A stretch of 64,000 nucleotides of DNA from Lepidodermella squamata (Eukaryota; Gastrotricha): contig JBLDXI010000042.1 of the NCBI GenBank assembly GCA_047495785.1, positions 4,464,001 through 4,528,000 on the forward strand, read 5' to 3'. The notes beneath the pieces are model-generated. The model was not told the origin of the DNA and did not search any database. It saw only the letters and a list, made by a program, of their open reading frames with translations. Positions 1 to 12,429 of the stretch are shown here, one piece after another (the stretch's first letter is position 1; every line of letters starts with the position of its first letter). Both the position numbers and the translations under genes were made by a program.

Positions 1-2
1 GG

Positions 3-3000
3 TTGAAGGCTGAAATCGATGAAATTATGTCGAATATGGCGAAATTAGGTGAAAATGCCCAGCAAAACACCGAATTATTGTCAAATGAAAATCAACAGCT
101 CAAGGACCAAGTTTCAAAACTGAGCCAAGATTTGGAACAGAAGCAAGATTATGTTACGAAATTGCAGGAGAAAGTGTTTTCGATGAGTGCTAATGTCCAA
201 GAGCTGAACGCGTCATTCGCCGCGAAAAATGAAGAATTTGACCGTGTTTCGAAAGAATTGGCCGAGAAATCAGGTCTTATCGAATCGCTGCAAGCCTCAT
301 CTGGGGCAAAGGGCGACGAAATTTCATCGCTTCACCAGAAAATCAGCGATTTGAACGGGGAAGTCGATCAGTTGCGAGGTTTGAATGGCCGAATCGAGAA
401 TCTTCGAGCTGAAAATTCGAAAATTTCCGAAGAGCTGGCGCAGAAAAATTCAGAAATTGAAAAATTGGCCGAAATCGAGCGGCAAAAACTGACCGGTCTT
501 GAAGCTGAAAATAATCGACTCCAGGAGGAATTAAATACGCTTCAACACAATCTGTCGGCTAAATCAAGCGATTTCTCCCATCTCGAGGGTCAAATCAACG
601 ATTTGAAGACGAAAAATGCAGAGCTATTGAAGCTACTCGCAGAGAAAAATTCAGAGGTGGAAAATTTACTCGCGGAAATGTCTGAAAAAGCAATGGCTAT
701 TGAGAGCGCCCAAGCCCTTGAAGGGTCAAAAGATGACGAGATCAAGTCGCTAAATGCCAAAATCAGCCAACTGACTGCTGAAGTCGATCGATTAAACCAG
801 ATTACAGGCCAAATTGAGTCGCTAGAAGCTGAAAAGCAGAAATTAGCCCATGATTTGGATGAGCAAAAGCAGAAAATGACCGACTTTACCGGTAAAGCCT
901 CAGAGAAGGTTAAAAAACTAGCTGCCGAGAACAAAAAATTCGAGGAAGAAATCGCTCGCCTGAGCCAAGAATTATCGTCAAAATCTAATTTAGAACAAGA
1001 AATCGCCGATCTCAAAACTCGTCTTGAAACAGCTAGTTCAATCGAGTCGCAGTTCAAAGAAGAAAATGAGACGTTGAAGAAGCAGCTAGAGGAAAAAGCG
1101 GCGAAAATGGAGAAACTGCGCATGGATTTCAAGGCGAAATACGAAAAGGTAATGGCTTCGGTGTCGGGCAAATCTGAAGAACTAGGCTCTCTCACTGCGA
1201 AAATCCAACAGCTATCCGGCGAATTGGAGGCGAAGAGCGACGAGGCGAAACAGCTCGGTGATCAATGCCGCGAATTGTCGGCTAAAAATCAAAATTTAAT
1301 CGCAGAAAAGTCGCAAATCGAACAAGATTTAGCCGGAAAATCGCAAAAATTGACCGAATCTACCCAATCAATCGAGCAGAAATCGGCTGAAATCGATCAG
1401 CTGCAAACCGATTTGGCAAAAACTCGGGCAGAATTGGCTGATCTATTGGCGAAAAATGAGGAATTGACTCGGGAAATTGAGGAAAAATCGCGGTTGGTCA
1501 ACGAGCGGCCGGTTGGCAACCCGGATGCCGATGCGCAGTTGGCGAAATTGCAGCAGGATTTGCATGACAAGAATGAAGTTGTAACGAAATTGAAGCAAAT
1601 CGCGGTGAAACAGAAGAAGGAGCTGATTGAGACGAAGGCGAAAGCGGACGAAGAGCGGACGCGATTGGAGGGAGAACTTGCGAGAAAAGCGAAGGAATTC
1701 ATGGACCTTCATCGCATGCAAGGTTTGCAGTTTTTATTTTCTTCGTTTTTTATCGAGAACACGGCTCTCAAATTTGTAGGCAGTGGAAAATATTTTGAAT
1801 TCTGACTTGGGTTAAATAGTTATTTATTTTTATTTAGTCAAGAGCACAAATTCCAAAGTTGAGAGCTCAGTGAAGAGAAGAGTAAAAATTCGGGAAATCA
1901 TGTCAATTCGGTCCGTTTTGGCATCAGTAACAGTACCCAGCAAAGGATTCTTCCATTATAGTTACTAAAATTACTAAAATACCTAACTGCGAGAAATAAT
2001 TCACCCGGATGACAAATGGATATCGCTTACGATTGTTTGTACAAAGCTTTAGCATTGGGATCAGAGAACAGAAAAGACAAATGATAGTAGAGTCCTGCTA
2101 ACTGAGCAGGAAGTAGATGCCCTCTTCTTCCTGACGTTGAAGTGTTATTAGAAATGTTAAAAATCGGCTGCAATGAAATTACGAGAAAAGTTGTTGTAGT
2201 TCTTGGAAAGTCGTTTCATGTCCGCTGATGGTCACCATTCCCCGGCATTTTCGTCGGAGTCGACAGTGCGGTGGACAACTGAGCATAATAAATTTTGGTT
2301 ACAAAATCAAGATCAGTTGATATTTCTAACTTGTTATGCAAGAGCATTTATAATACAATACAAACCTCTCAACGGTGAAATTTTGGCACTGTAAGAAGGC
2401 TCGTTGTGATGGGAACTAATCATCAGTCGCAAAAGCTATGGCTTGAAGTGTTATTAAAATTAGAAAGGTTACATTCATTTTTCTCAGAAAATGCTGCTTT
2501 GGTTAAAAAACTCCGATAAATTCCGGACGTTTTTCGTGAGCGACCCCATGCCGTTTGTGAGATCATTCGAATTAAAGCCGTTGCATGGATGAAGAAAATC
2601 GACGCTGAAATATTTTTGTGGGGGGAGAGCAAGTCATGTGTTGGTGGTGGTCGGGGGAAAAAGAATTAAAAACGAAGCCGAAAATTTCGACTTGTCGAAT
2701 AACTGCTTGCGGCCGAAATTATTGACATTGGAACTTCGATAGGGCTATCCTGCCGCTAGTAATAGATATGTAACGAGTCGACCGATTCCAACCGGAGCCT
2801 CGAAGAAAGGTCTCCTCTGATTATCAAATTGCAATGATGAGTATGCAATGATGGAGTAACAAAGAGCATTGGAATATAATAGAAAAATGAAATGAGACAT
2901 TCTCGAAATTCTGTCATTTTAGAAAACATTAGCTTTTGCGGAACCTTCAATCAATGTTTTAATTCTAATACCTAAAATGTCAAAATATTTTCTCATTTTT

Positions 3001-6000
3001 TTTAGAATCCGAGCTGAACGAGCTGAAGAAAGAATTCACCGCCAAGTGCAGTGATGCGTCCAAGCTGGAAGAAAAGGTGCAAGCCATGCAAATGCTGCAG
3101 ATAAAATTCGACCAGATGACTGTGCAAAAAGCTGAGTTCGAGGAGAAAATCCGCGATTTGATGGCAGAACGCGCCCGTTTGACGTCGAAAGTCGCCGAAC
3201 TTGAGTCGCGCCTCGCTGAAAATGAACGCGCGTTGAAAGAATCTAACATTCTGTCACTCGAAGTTGGCGATATGACTAAAAAATTGTCGAATTTACGCGA
3301 TCAAATAACGGCGCAAAAGTCGGAAATCGAATCGCTGAATGAGCAGAACAACAAATTGAGTGACCAATTGCATGACAAAGAAATCGAAGCGAGTAACGTG
3401 ACAAGTCGGCTGAATTCTGCGGAAGAGCGGGAAAATCGATTGACTGAGCTGGTGAAACGGTTGAATGAAGAAATCGATGATTTGAAGTCAGGTCTAACCG
3501 GTGGTAATAAGGAGATTTCAGACCTGAAAGCTCAAGTCGAGGCGAAACAGGGCGATATCGAACGGCTGCGGGTTGAATTGTCGCGGGCTATTGCCGATAA
3601 GATGGATGCGGAACAACGCGCTCGGGTTATGAAAAATGAGGTTGATACTCGGCTCGCTGATCTGAAGGCTCAGGTTGAAAATGCGAAGAAAGAGGCGATT
3701 TCTATGAAGGAAACGAACGGCGAGCTTAAGCGGGAATTCGATGCGTACAAAGCAAGGGCTTTGACTGTTTTGAAGCAGCAGAAGGAGCAGGATTCTTACG
3801 GCGGGTCGCAGTTGAAGGAACGGGTGTCTGAACTTGAGTCGGCTCTAGCGGATTCGAACACGCGGTTGGCTGAGATTACGGCTATGCTCGAAAGTGCTAA
3901 GGTGAGCTGTTATTTCCTAAAATGATATATGAATATTGATCAATGTGATCTGTTCTGTAAAATGAATATTAGAGTAGCTCGAGTATAATTTAAAAATTTC
4001 AATGTCAATTTTTAACTGGTTAAATTTGCTCACATTTTCGTAATTTGCGCCGTTGAAATTTTGAAAATTGAAAACGAAAAAGTTGGTCTTTTGTAGCCAT
4101 AATTCCATCGGCAATAATAGGGTCTAAATAATTGCACCGGTACAATTGAGCTTCCAAAACTGGATTTCAGCATTGTAGCGGTTTCGACTTTATTCTTTCG
4201 TGGTCGATGTTGATGCCTTATAACCTGAGGTGCATCGAATTAGAAATTAACGGTAACAGGCCTCGATAGCGGAAACTGATCTCGCATCAACGAACTCTTT
4301 GATTTCATCGCTAACGTTGCATTCATCGAGGGCGACTAATTGAAGATCGGTACCTTTGAAAATGGATGACAGCTGATTTTAAGGAGTGGATATTCGTACT
4401 AAGACAGGTTTCCCATATCGCATAATAGTAAATTTTGTTGTGATAAGAATATGAAGCAACAACACCTCTACTCCGCTTTTATTCACCCAGTTTCACAAAA
4501 TTATCATGGTTTGATGATTTAAATAGTTATCTTTTCTGCTTTTACGGCCTTCCTCTCTCATCCCCGGGAAAGGCATTAACTCGCCAGCTTCTAAGCAAGA
4601 GATGAGATGTGGTCTCATCTTGCATTCGTCGAACACCTTGTCTTTATGGCTTTCTCAGAGCCATATAAATGAATTGAACAAGGCGAATGAAATCGCTATC
4701 GCTGTCCAACTTCACGCAATCAACATTTTGCAAGCTTGCAGATATTTGGATCGCAATTTCTTCGGCAATGCCCAAGTCGCGGCGGACAGCAGCGACAAGA
4801 CCAGTTAGCATCATGGTATCTAGCAGTTCAAAAAGCAGAGTCGGGGCCACACCAAATTTGTCGAATCCCATGTACGCAGTTATAGAAATAAGACAGTAGC
4901 GGTCACTTTTTCACCTGGTGCTATGTTATGGTCCAAAATTGAAACCACGGTGATTAATATCGTTTATTTCACTGACGTTTCGAGTATCATTGCCAATCGA
5001 GTGTGTATAGGAACGCGAGAGTATTAGCAATACAAGTATTCAATGAAGCAGAGCTACGGCCAATGTAAATATAATTTTCGAGATAGCCTTCGATTGCCTT
5101 GACAAGTGAATGCGCATCTACCAGGCGATCAAAATGATATGATCGAATAAATGTATCACCGGACTTGCGAATAGTCTCGTCGAAGTAAACATCGACATCA
5201 GCCGAACCTCCGTCGACGGGTTGCGCTCGGTATGCAGGTGGCTGCGCCGAAACAATAACAGTGGTCACCGAGCGATAGAGACGCCGAGCTTCTTTGAAGG
5301 GCTTAGTCAAGCAAATCAACATCGCAGTGTGTTGTGCCATAACGGCGCAAAACCGCCCAAGTCACAGCTTTTCGCAGATTCGGCGGGCTTTTAGGCACGG
5401 AACTTCTCACGGAATACCGTTTGAACGTTGTTAAGAGGAAGTAAGCCCAGAGTCATGGACTTGCGAACGGCATTTTACGCATCAAGGAGCTAGGCTCAGT
5501 GTATTCGTTCCAAAGGCCGATCTTCAATACGTGCTCAGAACGGCCTGGCAAAAGTGAAATAAGCAGCCCAGAATAGTTACGAAAAACACAGCCCGGTTAC
5601 TACTGAGAAGAGCTAACTCGAAGTAACAAGTCACATGAGTGACAACAATAAGACGTTTCGAAAAAAATTCAGATAAATTTCAGCTATTACCGCCGTCACA
5701 GAATTAAGCGCTATGAATTTACCGTTGCTCTCAATTGCCTGAGGAAAAAAGTGATATTTAAACCGAATAGATACAAAATTAATGGATGTCAGTGAATGAC
5801 TGAAATATTTAACGAAATATTTTATTGTTCTCCTTTGTTTTTTAGCTCGAAAATCGTATGAACAAAGCCGAGTTGGAACGAGCTCAGTCGGGCAATGCAG
5901 CTCTCGAGGCCGAATTACGCGCCAAGATCTCAGCAATCGAAAGCGACTTGTCAATCGCGAGGCAACAACGCGACGAAGCAGTTCGCGATTCTTCTTCAAA

Positions 6001-8075
6001 ATCGCAACAAATGGCCACCGATTTCCGGCGAGAGCTCAGCTCACTATCAGACCGCCATGATAACGTCGTAAAATCGCTTAGTGACCAGCTAGGAGCTGCT
6101 GAACGTCGAATTTCTGAGTTGACGTCAATGCTGGTCGATAGTCGGCGCGAGTCGTTTTCTGCCTCGGTCGACGAGGCGAATCAGAATTTCGTCTCGATTT
6201 CGGCGAGGGGGTCTAGCAATGAGCTGCACACGCCGACCCAGGGCGGGTCACCTGTCCCCGCGTCTCCGGTACCCTCGAACCACAAACCAGTCACGCCTCA
6301 AGTTCCGCTGGAGTCGTTGCTGAACTTCAATTTCGCCCATTCGACTCAGTCTTTTGGTGCTTTATCGCCGATTTCGCCTCACACGGCCCCGGTTTTAGGC
6401 AATGCGGCGTCTGTTGTGAGGACGAATTCGACGGCGAGTTCGAGCCACGCGCCGCACCTCGAGGAGCATTTGCGAGATTTGCTGGCCGAATCTGAGGCGA
6501 ATGTGAGTCGATTGACGGAGCAGACCCGCGTTCTTAAGGACGAAATTCGCCGGTTAGAGCGCAATCAAGCGCGATCGGAACGCATTAGCAATCTCGAATA
6601 TTTGAAGCATATTGTTGTCAAGGTAAGCAAAGTTCTTTGATAAAAGTATTTTTGATTTCCTGGAAATTTTACTGCATTTTTCAATTTTTCCGAAAAATCA
6701 TCGAAATATAAAAAAACTTGGACAAGACAAAAATATTTATTTTGACAAAATTTCATGATATACAAATGCCAAGACTTTATCTAAGACAGAATGGGATTGC
6801 TCCATGCTTAGTTGAAAATTGAAGCGGGATTCGGATTCAAATTTTGAAAATGACGTGAGATTCATTTGATTTTTCGCATGATCCGTTGGTACAGCGGAAT
6901 TTAGCCGGGCAATTTTCGTCATCGCTACAGGGTAGGCCATCATAGTTGTTCGGGTCGGTTTTTGTGTAGCACTGCTCACCTATGCACATTGAACCCGACC
7001 ATAGACAGTCTTCGTCGCTTAAACACTCGGCGTTTTTGATGGCGAAAACTGGCCGGCGGCTGTAGCAAGTACGGCGGATGCATTTGTCGGCCGAAAAGCA
7101 GTCAAGGTCGAACGAGCAGTCACCGTAGCTGATAAAATCAGAAAAATCTTAGAATCATCCAGCCATTGAATTTTAAAAGAAAATTGGAGAAAAATTCCGA
7201 AAATTTTGTATAACTTTGCTACAACTGGGCTCAATTTCGGGAAGATTCGATGTCTAATTTTGTTATTTTGAAATCCCGAATGATCTCAGAAATTTTTATA
7301 AATTTGAACCTGTGAACCGGACCGTGAGTGTGGCATCGATCATCTCGGCAACTGTCGCCTTGCATGCAGTTGCTAGCGGTTAAACATCGGGCGTAATCGG
7401 TCCCGCTTCTCTTATAGCGCTGACCAATCGTTTTGTGGACCGATCGGAAACTGCCCGAGGCTGCCATTAATAGGCTACTTACGATAATAAATGTTGGCCA
7501 AAGCATTGTACAGAAATTTCAAAATAGACGAAATTTGTAGATTTGGCTCTTATTTCCGATCGGGCTGAGTGTATATCACCCTCAGGCATTTTATTTGAAT
7601 TTAAAATGCGTGTCCTTGATTGAGTCATCCCGCGCTGTTTTTTAAATTTCAGAAAATGATACCAACACCCACTCGTGAGTAAAATTATTCTAATTCCTAT
7701 CATTTGAGTCATTCATCGAAAAAAATGGCGAATTCGCCTGTGGGAAATGATCAATGGAAATTGGATGATCTTAAAAAATCCAGTTTTTTGGGACTTTCAT
7801 TGAGACATTTCCTCGAATTTTTGTTCTACGATTTTATGTTTATTTTAATTTTTCAGTTTTTAACGCTCAAAACGGCGAATGAACGCGTACAGCTGATGCC
7901 TGTGCTCAACACAATTCTGCAACTGAGTGCTGACGAGAGCGCGCAATTGATGCAAATCGCACAACAGGGCCCGAACCCGGCCGCGGGAGCTAATAACGCA
8001 AATTCGCCCGGCTCAGGCGGGTCATCGAGTGGGGGCCTTGTCAGTTATCTACACCGCTGGTCTGGCATGACATAA
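3..8075 (+). CDS. GCC2: GRIP-domain golgin, GCC2/GCC185-like (5' end outside window)
   Basis: Tethering golgin of the trans-Golgi network; family members bind Arl1/Rab GTPases through a C-terminal GRIP domain and capture endosome-derived vesicles. Visible exons are 3-1722, 3006-3901, 5846-6622 and 7857-8075, all joining in frame (1 base + 2 bases, then phase 0 twice), giving at least 1203 residues. Exons 1 and 2 are almost pure heptad coiled coil. Exon 3 ends the coil, has a Ser/Pro-rich linker, then a helix with EIRRLERNQARSE and the start of GRIP (NLEYLKHIVVK). The last exon completes GRIP (ERVQLMPVLNTILQLS) and ends LVSYLHRWSGMT, matching the GCC2 tail rather than other golgins. The start codon lies upstream of the window. 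Introns of 1283, 1944 and 1234 bp are long for this locus; the last two carry antisense coding material. Identity is well supported by the C-terminus. Confidence 0.9.
1723..3005 (+). other. Intron of the GCC2-like gene
   Basis: Donor AAG|GTTTGC and acceptor TTTTTTTAG|AATCC. Short degraded open stretches occur near 2200-2640, but none has a recognisable domain. I see no supportable gene here. Confidence 0.6.
4644..5340 (-). pseudogene. Block A: broken antisense coding remnant (possibly virus-like), in GCC2 intron
   Basis: Two antisense open stretches (5340-4987, 117 codons; 4871-4644, 75 codons) separated by stops. Composition is that of a folded soluble protein, not of the AT-rich intron around it. 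The first contains DVYFDETIRKSGDTFIRSYH followed by an amphipathic helix and IYIGRSSASLNTCIANTL. By eye it resembles the open stretches at 12.6-12.8 kb and 16.65-16.85 kb, also on the minus strand. I do not recognise the family; a virus-capsid-like or selfish-element origin is inference from multiple copies, decay and insertion in introns. No continuous reading frame remains. Confidence 0.4.
6837..7506 (-). CDS. Small secreted cysteine-rich protein nested antisense in the GCC2 intron
   Basis: Exons 7506-7310 and 7128-6837 (AG|GTTC donor, TTTTATCAG acceptor, phase 2) encode 162 residues. The start MLWPTFIIVSSLLMAASG is a good signal peptide, so the product should enter the secretory pathway. 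The mature part has four tandem modules of the form C-x4/5-C-x5/6-C-x4-C: one in exon 1 (CLTASNCMQGDSCRDDRC) and three in exon 2, for example CLSDEDCLWSGSMCIGEQC. Sixteen evenly spaced cysteines imply about eight disulfides. The gene lies entirely inside the last GCC2 intron on the opposite strand. I do not recognise the family; spacing recalls small EB- or Dickkopf-like Cys modules, but this is only resemblance. A GTAAGT inside the signal-peptide codons could be an alternative donor. Confidence 0.65.
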
Positions 8076-8520
8076 TTTACCTGGAAAAATCTGAAAACGA
8101 GTTGTGAGGAAAAATAATTGTATTTCTTGTTGTGTCGATATTTCCGCGCCTCTTGATGTGTGTCATTTTTTGCCGATTTCTCTGGCTGCTATTTTTGTGA
8201 GAAAAAACCGTGACTATTACACAATATATGGTATCATCATTATATTATGGGGAATTCACTAAATTATTTCAAAAATTAATTGCTGAGTGATTTGTAAATG
8301 GAAGAATATTAATATGCAAAACGTAACATTTTTCGGAGGATTTTTCATTGCAAAAAAGTGATAATACTACTGACCTTGGAAGCATGTGTAATGAATGACT
8401 GCGCAAATTCTTCATAATTATTATAAAAAATGATACGCCTTTTTCTCGTTTTGTTTGGTAAAAAAGGAACACGGAATAAAAAATGTGAAAATTTAAATTT
8501 CAACTTTTTCAATATCTAGG
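8076..8520. other. Intergenic spacer
   Basis: AT-rich 445 bp between the golgin stop and the methyltransferase start, with an AATAAA-like sequence near 8477. No gene seen. Confidence 0.6.
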
Positions 8521-11296
8521 ATGGAAAATAATGAAAAATTTGCCGATAAACAGTATTGGGACGCGCGTTTTGATGCCGAAGCTGACTACGAGTGGTTCGG
8601 CATGGGTTTCGATGACTTACTGCCATTTTTAAGAAAAAACCTCGACGAATCTCTATTCCCGAGAAAAAATGAAATTAAAAGCGTGTTGCAACTCGGAACT
8701 GGGAATAGCCAATTGCCTATTGAAATGGCCGCGACTGGCCAATATTTCGTAACTGGGCTTGATTTTTCCGAAGTTGCCCTTCAAAATATGAAAAGAAGAA
8801 GCGTGAAGCAAGACGGCGGTCTCGAGTGGCTGGTCACAGATCTGAGAGCGATGCCGTTACGGTCGAATAGTTTCGACATGGTGTTGGAAAAAGGCACGCT
8901 TGATGTGTTTTTCGTCGGCGAGAAAGACCCGTGGAATGTTACGGAGGCAACCCGTCAAACTGTTGATTCTATACTGGAAAAGGTTAGATTTTGACGTTTT
9001 TCTTTTTCCTCATGTATTCCGCTGTTATTCTAACTTTTAGTTATGAAATTTGCCTGTTATAGAACCAAAATACCATATTTTTCTTGAAGTCAATAAAAAC
9101 AGTCTGAAATAAGGAAATATTGAAGATAGCGCTAATTAGTGGACATCAAGAAGAATTATAAGAACACTTGGTGATTTTGAAAGCGTTATGAAATTCGAAA
9201 AACTCGCGTGAAAGCAACGAATTGAAAAAATTCGACTTTTGGCCTAACGATAACAAATAAGGATGATGTCATAGGTATAGAACTATGCCATATTTGTAGA
9301 AACAATTTCCCAATCAAATGTAGTTACGCTCATCAGACAAAGCGGGTAGGCAGCCGACACAGACACACTTAAGTTTACAGAAGCGATTTCCATAACGTTG
9401 GGCAAGCATGGTGTTTTTTTGCACTTGCAAGACGTCTGCACCTCAGGCGAACATAGGGTGCTGCTCGACGAAGAAGAAGAAGACCTCCCCTATGACAGCT
9501 CCCCTATGACAGCTGCTGGCGTGGTGGCTGGAAGAAATTCGAAAGGGTACCCCGCCAGGTTCCCCATACCGCTCCATAGCTCCATAACTTCCTAGATAAC
9601 TTGCTCGGACAAAATGGCTTGATTAATTCGGTGATCAAAATCGGAATGCAGTACCTCGCAGCACAGAGGGCTTGTGTGGCCGCGGTTACAAGTAGGCGAA
9701 TGCGCTCAATGGCAGGAGATTCTTCGATTGCCGAGACCTCAGTGTTCATTTCCGCCATATATTTGGAAGTAATAAGTAACGAAAGCTGACGATAGGTGTG
9801 CCAGAATCGGCAAGTGGTTTTAGCCTCAGTACGTCTTGAGCGAGTAAAGTGTCGGGTAGCTCTGTCACGTGCGGCGAGAAGGAAATCCAGGCGATATTGT
9901 TGGTCTCTAAATCAAATTGTTGAAAAGTATTGAGGAAAATGTAACTTACAATATCAGTATCAAAGGCGACGACAGTACCGACGATGTCGCCGGTCAGCGT
10001 AGTCGTGGCGGAAGAAGGTGAGTGCACTATCGGTTGATAAACCAGTACCGAGGGGCCAACGAATGTTGATTTTGCGTCGTATGAAACGACAGAATGCGCT
10101 GGTCCCTTTTCGTCTTGAACTTCAAAATTCCACGAGCGGAATTTTGTGCCAGCAGTAAATGTTGCCATAGCCGCAGCCAACTCGGCACCGACAAGCACGT
10201 AACGTACTTCGTGAAATCCGTCGGTAGCCGTACCATGGCGGTACGGATTTCCCAAGCGACCGACGCTACGTCAAAAGATGAGTTGATCTAGGTTAGGTAA
10301 AACTTACTGAGCAGTGGTGGTGATGGCGACCAGCGAGCTGGTCGATCCTCCTGCTTGTCGCTGTAAGGTTGCGAACGAATGTACGTTTGAAAGCGTAGTT
10401 TGAGCTACGACATCAAAGTTCCATCTGATTGAACGCATGGAACTGAATGGGCTTGTTCGTACTGAAGTACTGGGTTGGTTTGAGCTATCTATTTCAAAGA
10501 ACGATTGAATGTTAGGGCATGCAACTTGATGCCACAATCCTTGAAGCCTTTCACAGTCATTTGCATTCCTGATCACATTATACATTTTGGAGTCGTCTGT
10601 TTGACGCCGTAACTGCATCTTTGAAAATGATAGCTGTGATGCGCCTAATACGATACTCCGACCACCAAGGATTTTCGAAATGGCCAGTCTGATATTACAG
10701 TTGTAGTAGGCGTAATCGCTAGCTTGAGAGCGTCGACCGTAGCTGACGGTGTTGCGCGCAATATTTCGGGAATTTTAGCTATTATGATATTATGACGCAT
10801 TCGATAATCGAGATTCCGTAATAAAAAAAAAACTTTGACTGTTAGCCCGCGATCTATCTGAGACAAAATCGATGTTAATGGACAAAGCAATTTTAACACC
10901 TCCAGTCGCTTTTGCTGTCTTGTTTTCCTGGTAATTGTGACTTCTGTGATCTTCCATTTTTAGGTCTGGGAAATGCTGCCAATCGATGGATTGTTTCTGT
11001 CAATAACCTTTGCTCAGCCGCATTTCCGGCTCCCATTCTTCCTGAGACCGAACCTGGCGTGGCGCGTCGATTGGTTCCCGGTTCGTGGCCACGACAGTGA
11101 ATTCGACTACTTCGCTTATTCGGCTATAAAATGCGCCAGTTCGCTCGAAGCTGCGCGGCACAATGACAAACACGCTTCAGTGGTTTCACGCCTACTCAAC
11201 AGAGCGTCGCGGCAAAACGGCGCCGAAACGATGCGGTTGCAGCCGGACGATTCGACGTATCTCGGCCATATTGAAAGCGATTCGTTATTTGCTTGA
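8521..11296 (+). CDS. EEF1AKMT4: EEF1AKMT4-like protein-lysine methyltransferase
   Basis: SAM-dependent seven-beta-strand methyltransferase; the closest family methylates elongation factor 1A, and the CSKMT (citrate synthase) family is related. Exons 8521-8982 and 10964-11296 join in phase 0 (AAG|GTTAGA; TTTTTAG|GTCTGG), giving 264 residues, close to the ~255 of human EEF1AKMT4. Exon 1 holds the N-terminal YWDARFDAEADYEWFG, motif I LQLGTGNSQLP (Gly-Thr-Gly where Gly-Cys-Gly is usual) and the signature VLEKGTLDVFFVGEKDPW. Exon 2 carries GLFLSITFAQPHFRLPFF and the closing strand FDYFAYSAIK. The intervening 1981 bp intron contains an antisense coding-like block. The assignment to EEF1AKMT4 rather than CSKMT is likely but not certain; no mitochondrial leader is obvious. 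Confidence 0.85.
9504..10899 (-). CDS. Block B: unknown antisense protein (possibly virus-like), in methyltransferase intron
   Basis: Consecutive antisense open stretches 10899-10645, 10618-10304, 10255-9746 and 9758-9504 fit one coding block. Candidate mini-introns keep the frame: 10311-10270 (42 bp, GTAAGT to GTAG, phase 2) and ~9765-9713 (53 bp, ending CTGAG). A 45 bp GTAAGT stretch near 9951 can be spliced or read through without a frame change. The product would be several hundred residues, soluble, rich in Ser/Thr/Ala and beta-strand-like segments (GTVVAFDTDI, TNNIAWISFSPHVTELPD), without signal peptide or membrane segment. It is the most intact of four antisense blocks in 4.6-17.2 kb. 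I do not recognise the family; a capsid-like origin is a guess. It could equally be an expressed lineage-specific gene. Confidence 0.45.
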
Positions 11297-12429
11297 AACT
11301 GCGGTTGAAATTCGATTCGAAAGGTGATTTTTTGAAATTCCTGTTATAGTAAACTTTTCTCAAGCTTTTCAACAATTTCGATTTGAACACACATTCAAAC
11401 CCACAAGAAGCTATGTGATCTTTGGAGGCTAAGAGCAGCGCCAAGACGTGAAAACATGCATAAAACACTACGACGGTTCGGAAAGCTAAGAACAGCCTTT
11501 CCACTTGCAAACATTAAGGCGATGCTTAGTAGGATACAAGGAACAAAAGTATTGACTTACCTAGAGATGGGAACAAGACGCAATGAACCCATCCCTAGGC
11601 AAGGTGAGACGCCTCTTTCTCGCATGGCATTTTCATTTGTTTTCACATATATTTCATATTCTACACTCCCACTTGTTGCATATTAACACTTGACTGCAAC
11701 ACGTCACCGAATGAGAAACGTAAGACAAACTACATACGCGCTGAGAAAGAATCAGCGAAAAAGAGCTGCATATATCAGCAGCTTGTGAAATCAGTCTATG
11801 GCAGTCAAATCATGCCAAGCTTTTCGATTGATTGACGAAATTTCTCAATATCATCTTTTCCCGAAATGCCTCACAAATGTCATCGCACATTACGCTACTA
11901 CACGATGGCGCTAGCAATTGTTTTCGGCAAAGATTGTCAAACCGCGGTTTGTAAGAGGAATTTAACTCGCAGCGCACTAGCTGCCACTAGACGATTCCAA
12001 ATATCGTCAAACGGGAAGTATGGCCAGCTGTTAACGGTAGGATTGTTAACTTAAAGCTTCGGGTATGGCAGCCGACGGTTCGGGTCATTCGGGAAGGCTC
12101 CAGGTAGGGCGCTAATTTTCTAAAGGTTCGCCACCAATCTGTCGAACGTCGCATCGTTTGCACGGCCAGCCGGTTTGTGGTATCCATTGGAGAATACCCG
12201 TTGGAGTTTATAGTAATATAATGTTTCAGAAGATGTTTGAACAGCAGGTTTAGTAACAGATAAAACATAGATATATGTCGTACCGTTATGAGCAATCCGC
12301 CCCAATTGGCAATTGGGTTACCCTAAGGAACAATTGCTCTAAAAACCTACTTGATAATCAATTTAATAATTTGGCCAATAATTATTAGCTAAAACGTTAC
12401 ATCAAAGGGCAATAATCTCGGATTACACC
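11297..12429. other. Intergenic stretch without a supportable gene
   Basis: Several short open frames on both strands (up to ~100 codons), none with domain character or splice support. Nothing else seen. Confidence 0.5.

Noticed and set aside
590-1721. Long antisense open frames under the golgin exon
   Set aside because: They mirror the heptad coiled-coil code of the + strand and have Ser/Phe-rich, non-protein-like composition.
12120-12305. Antisense frame near 12.2 kb as extension of block C
   Set aside because: No sequence character linking it to the block; indistinguishable from background.
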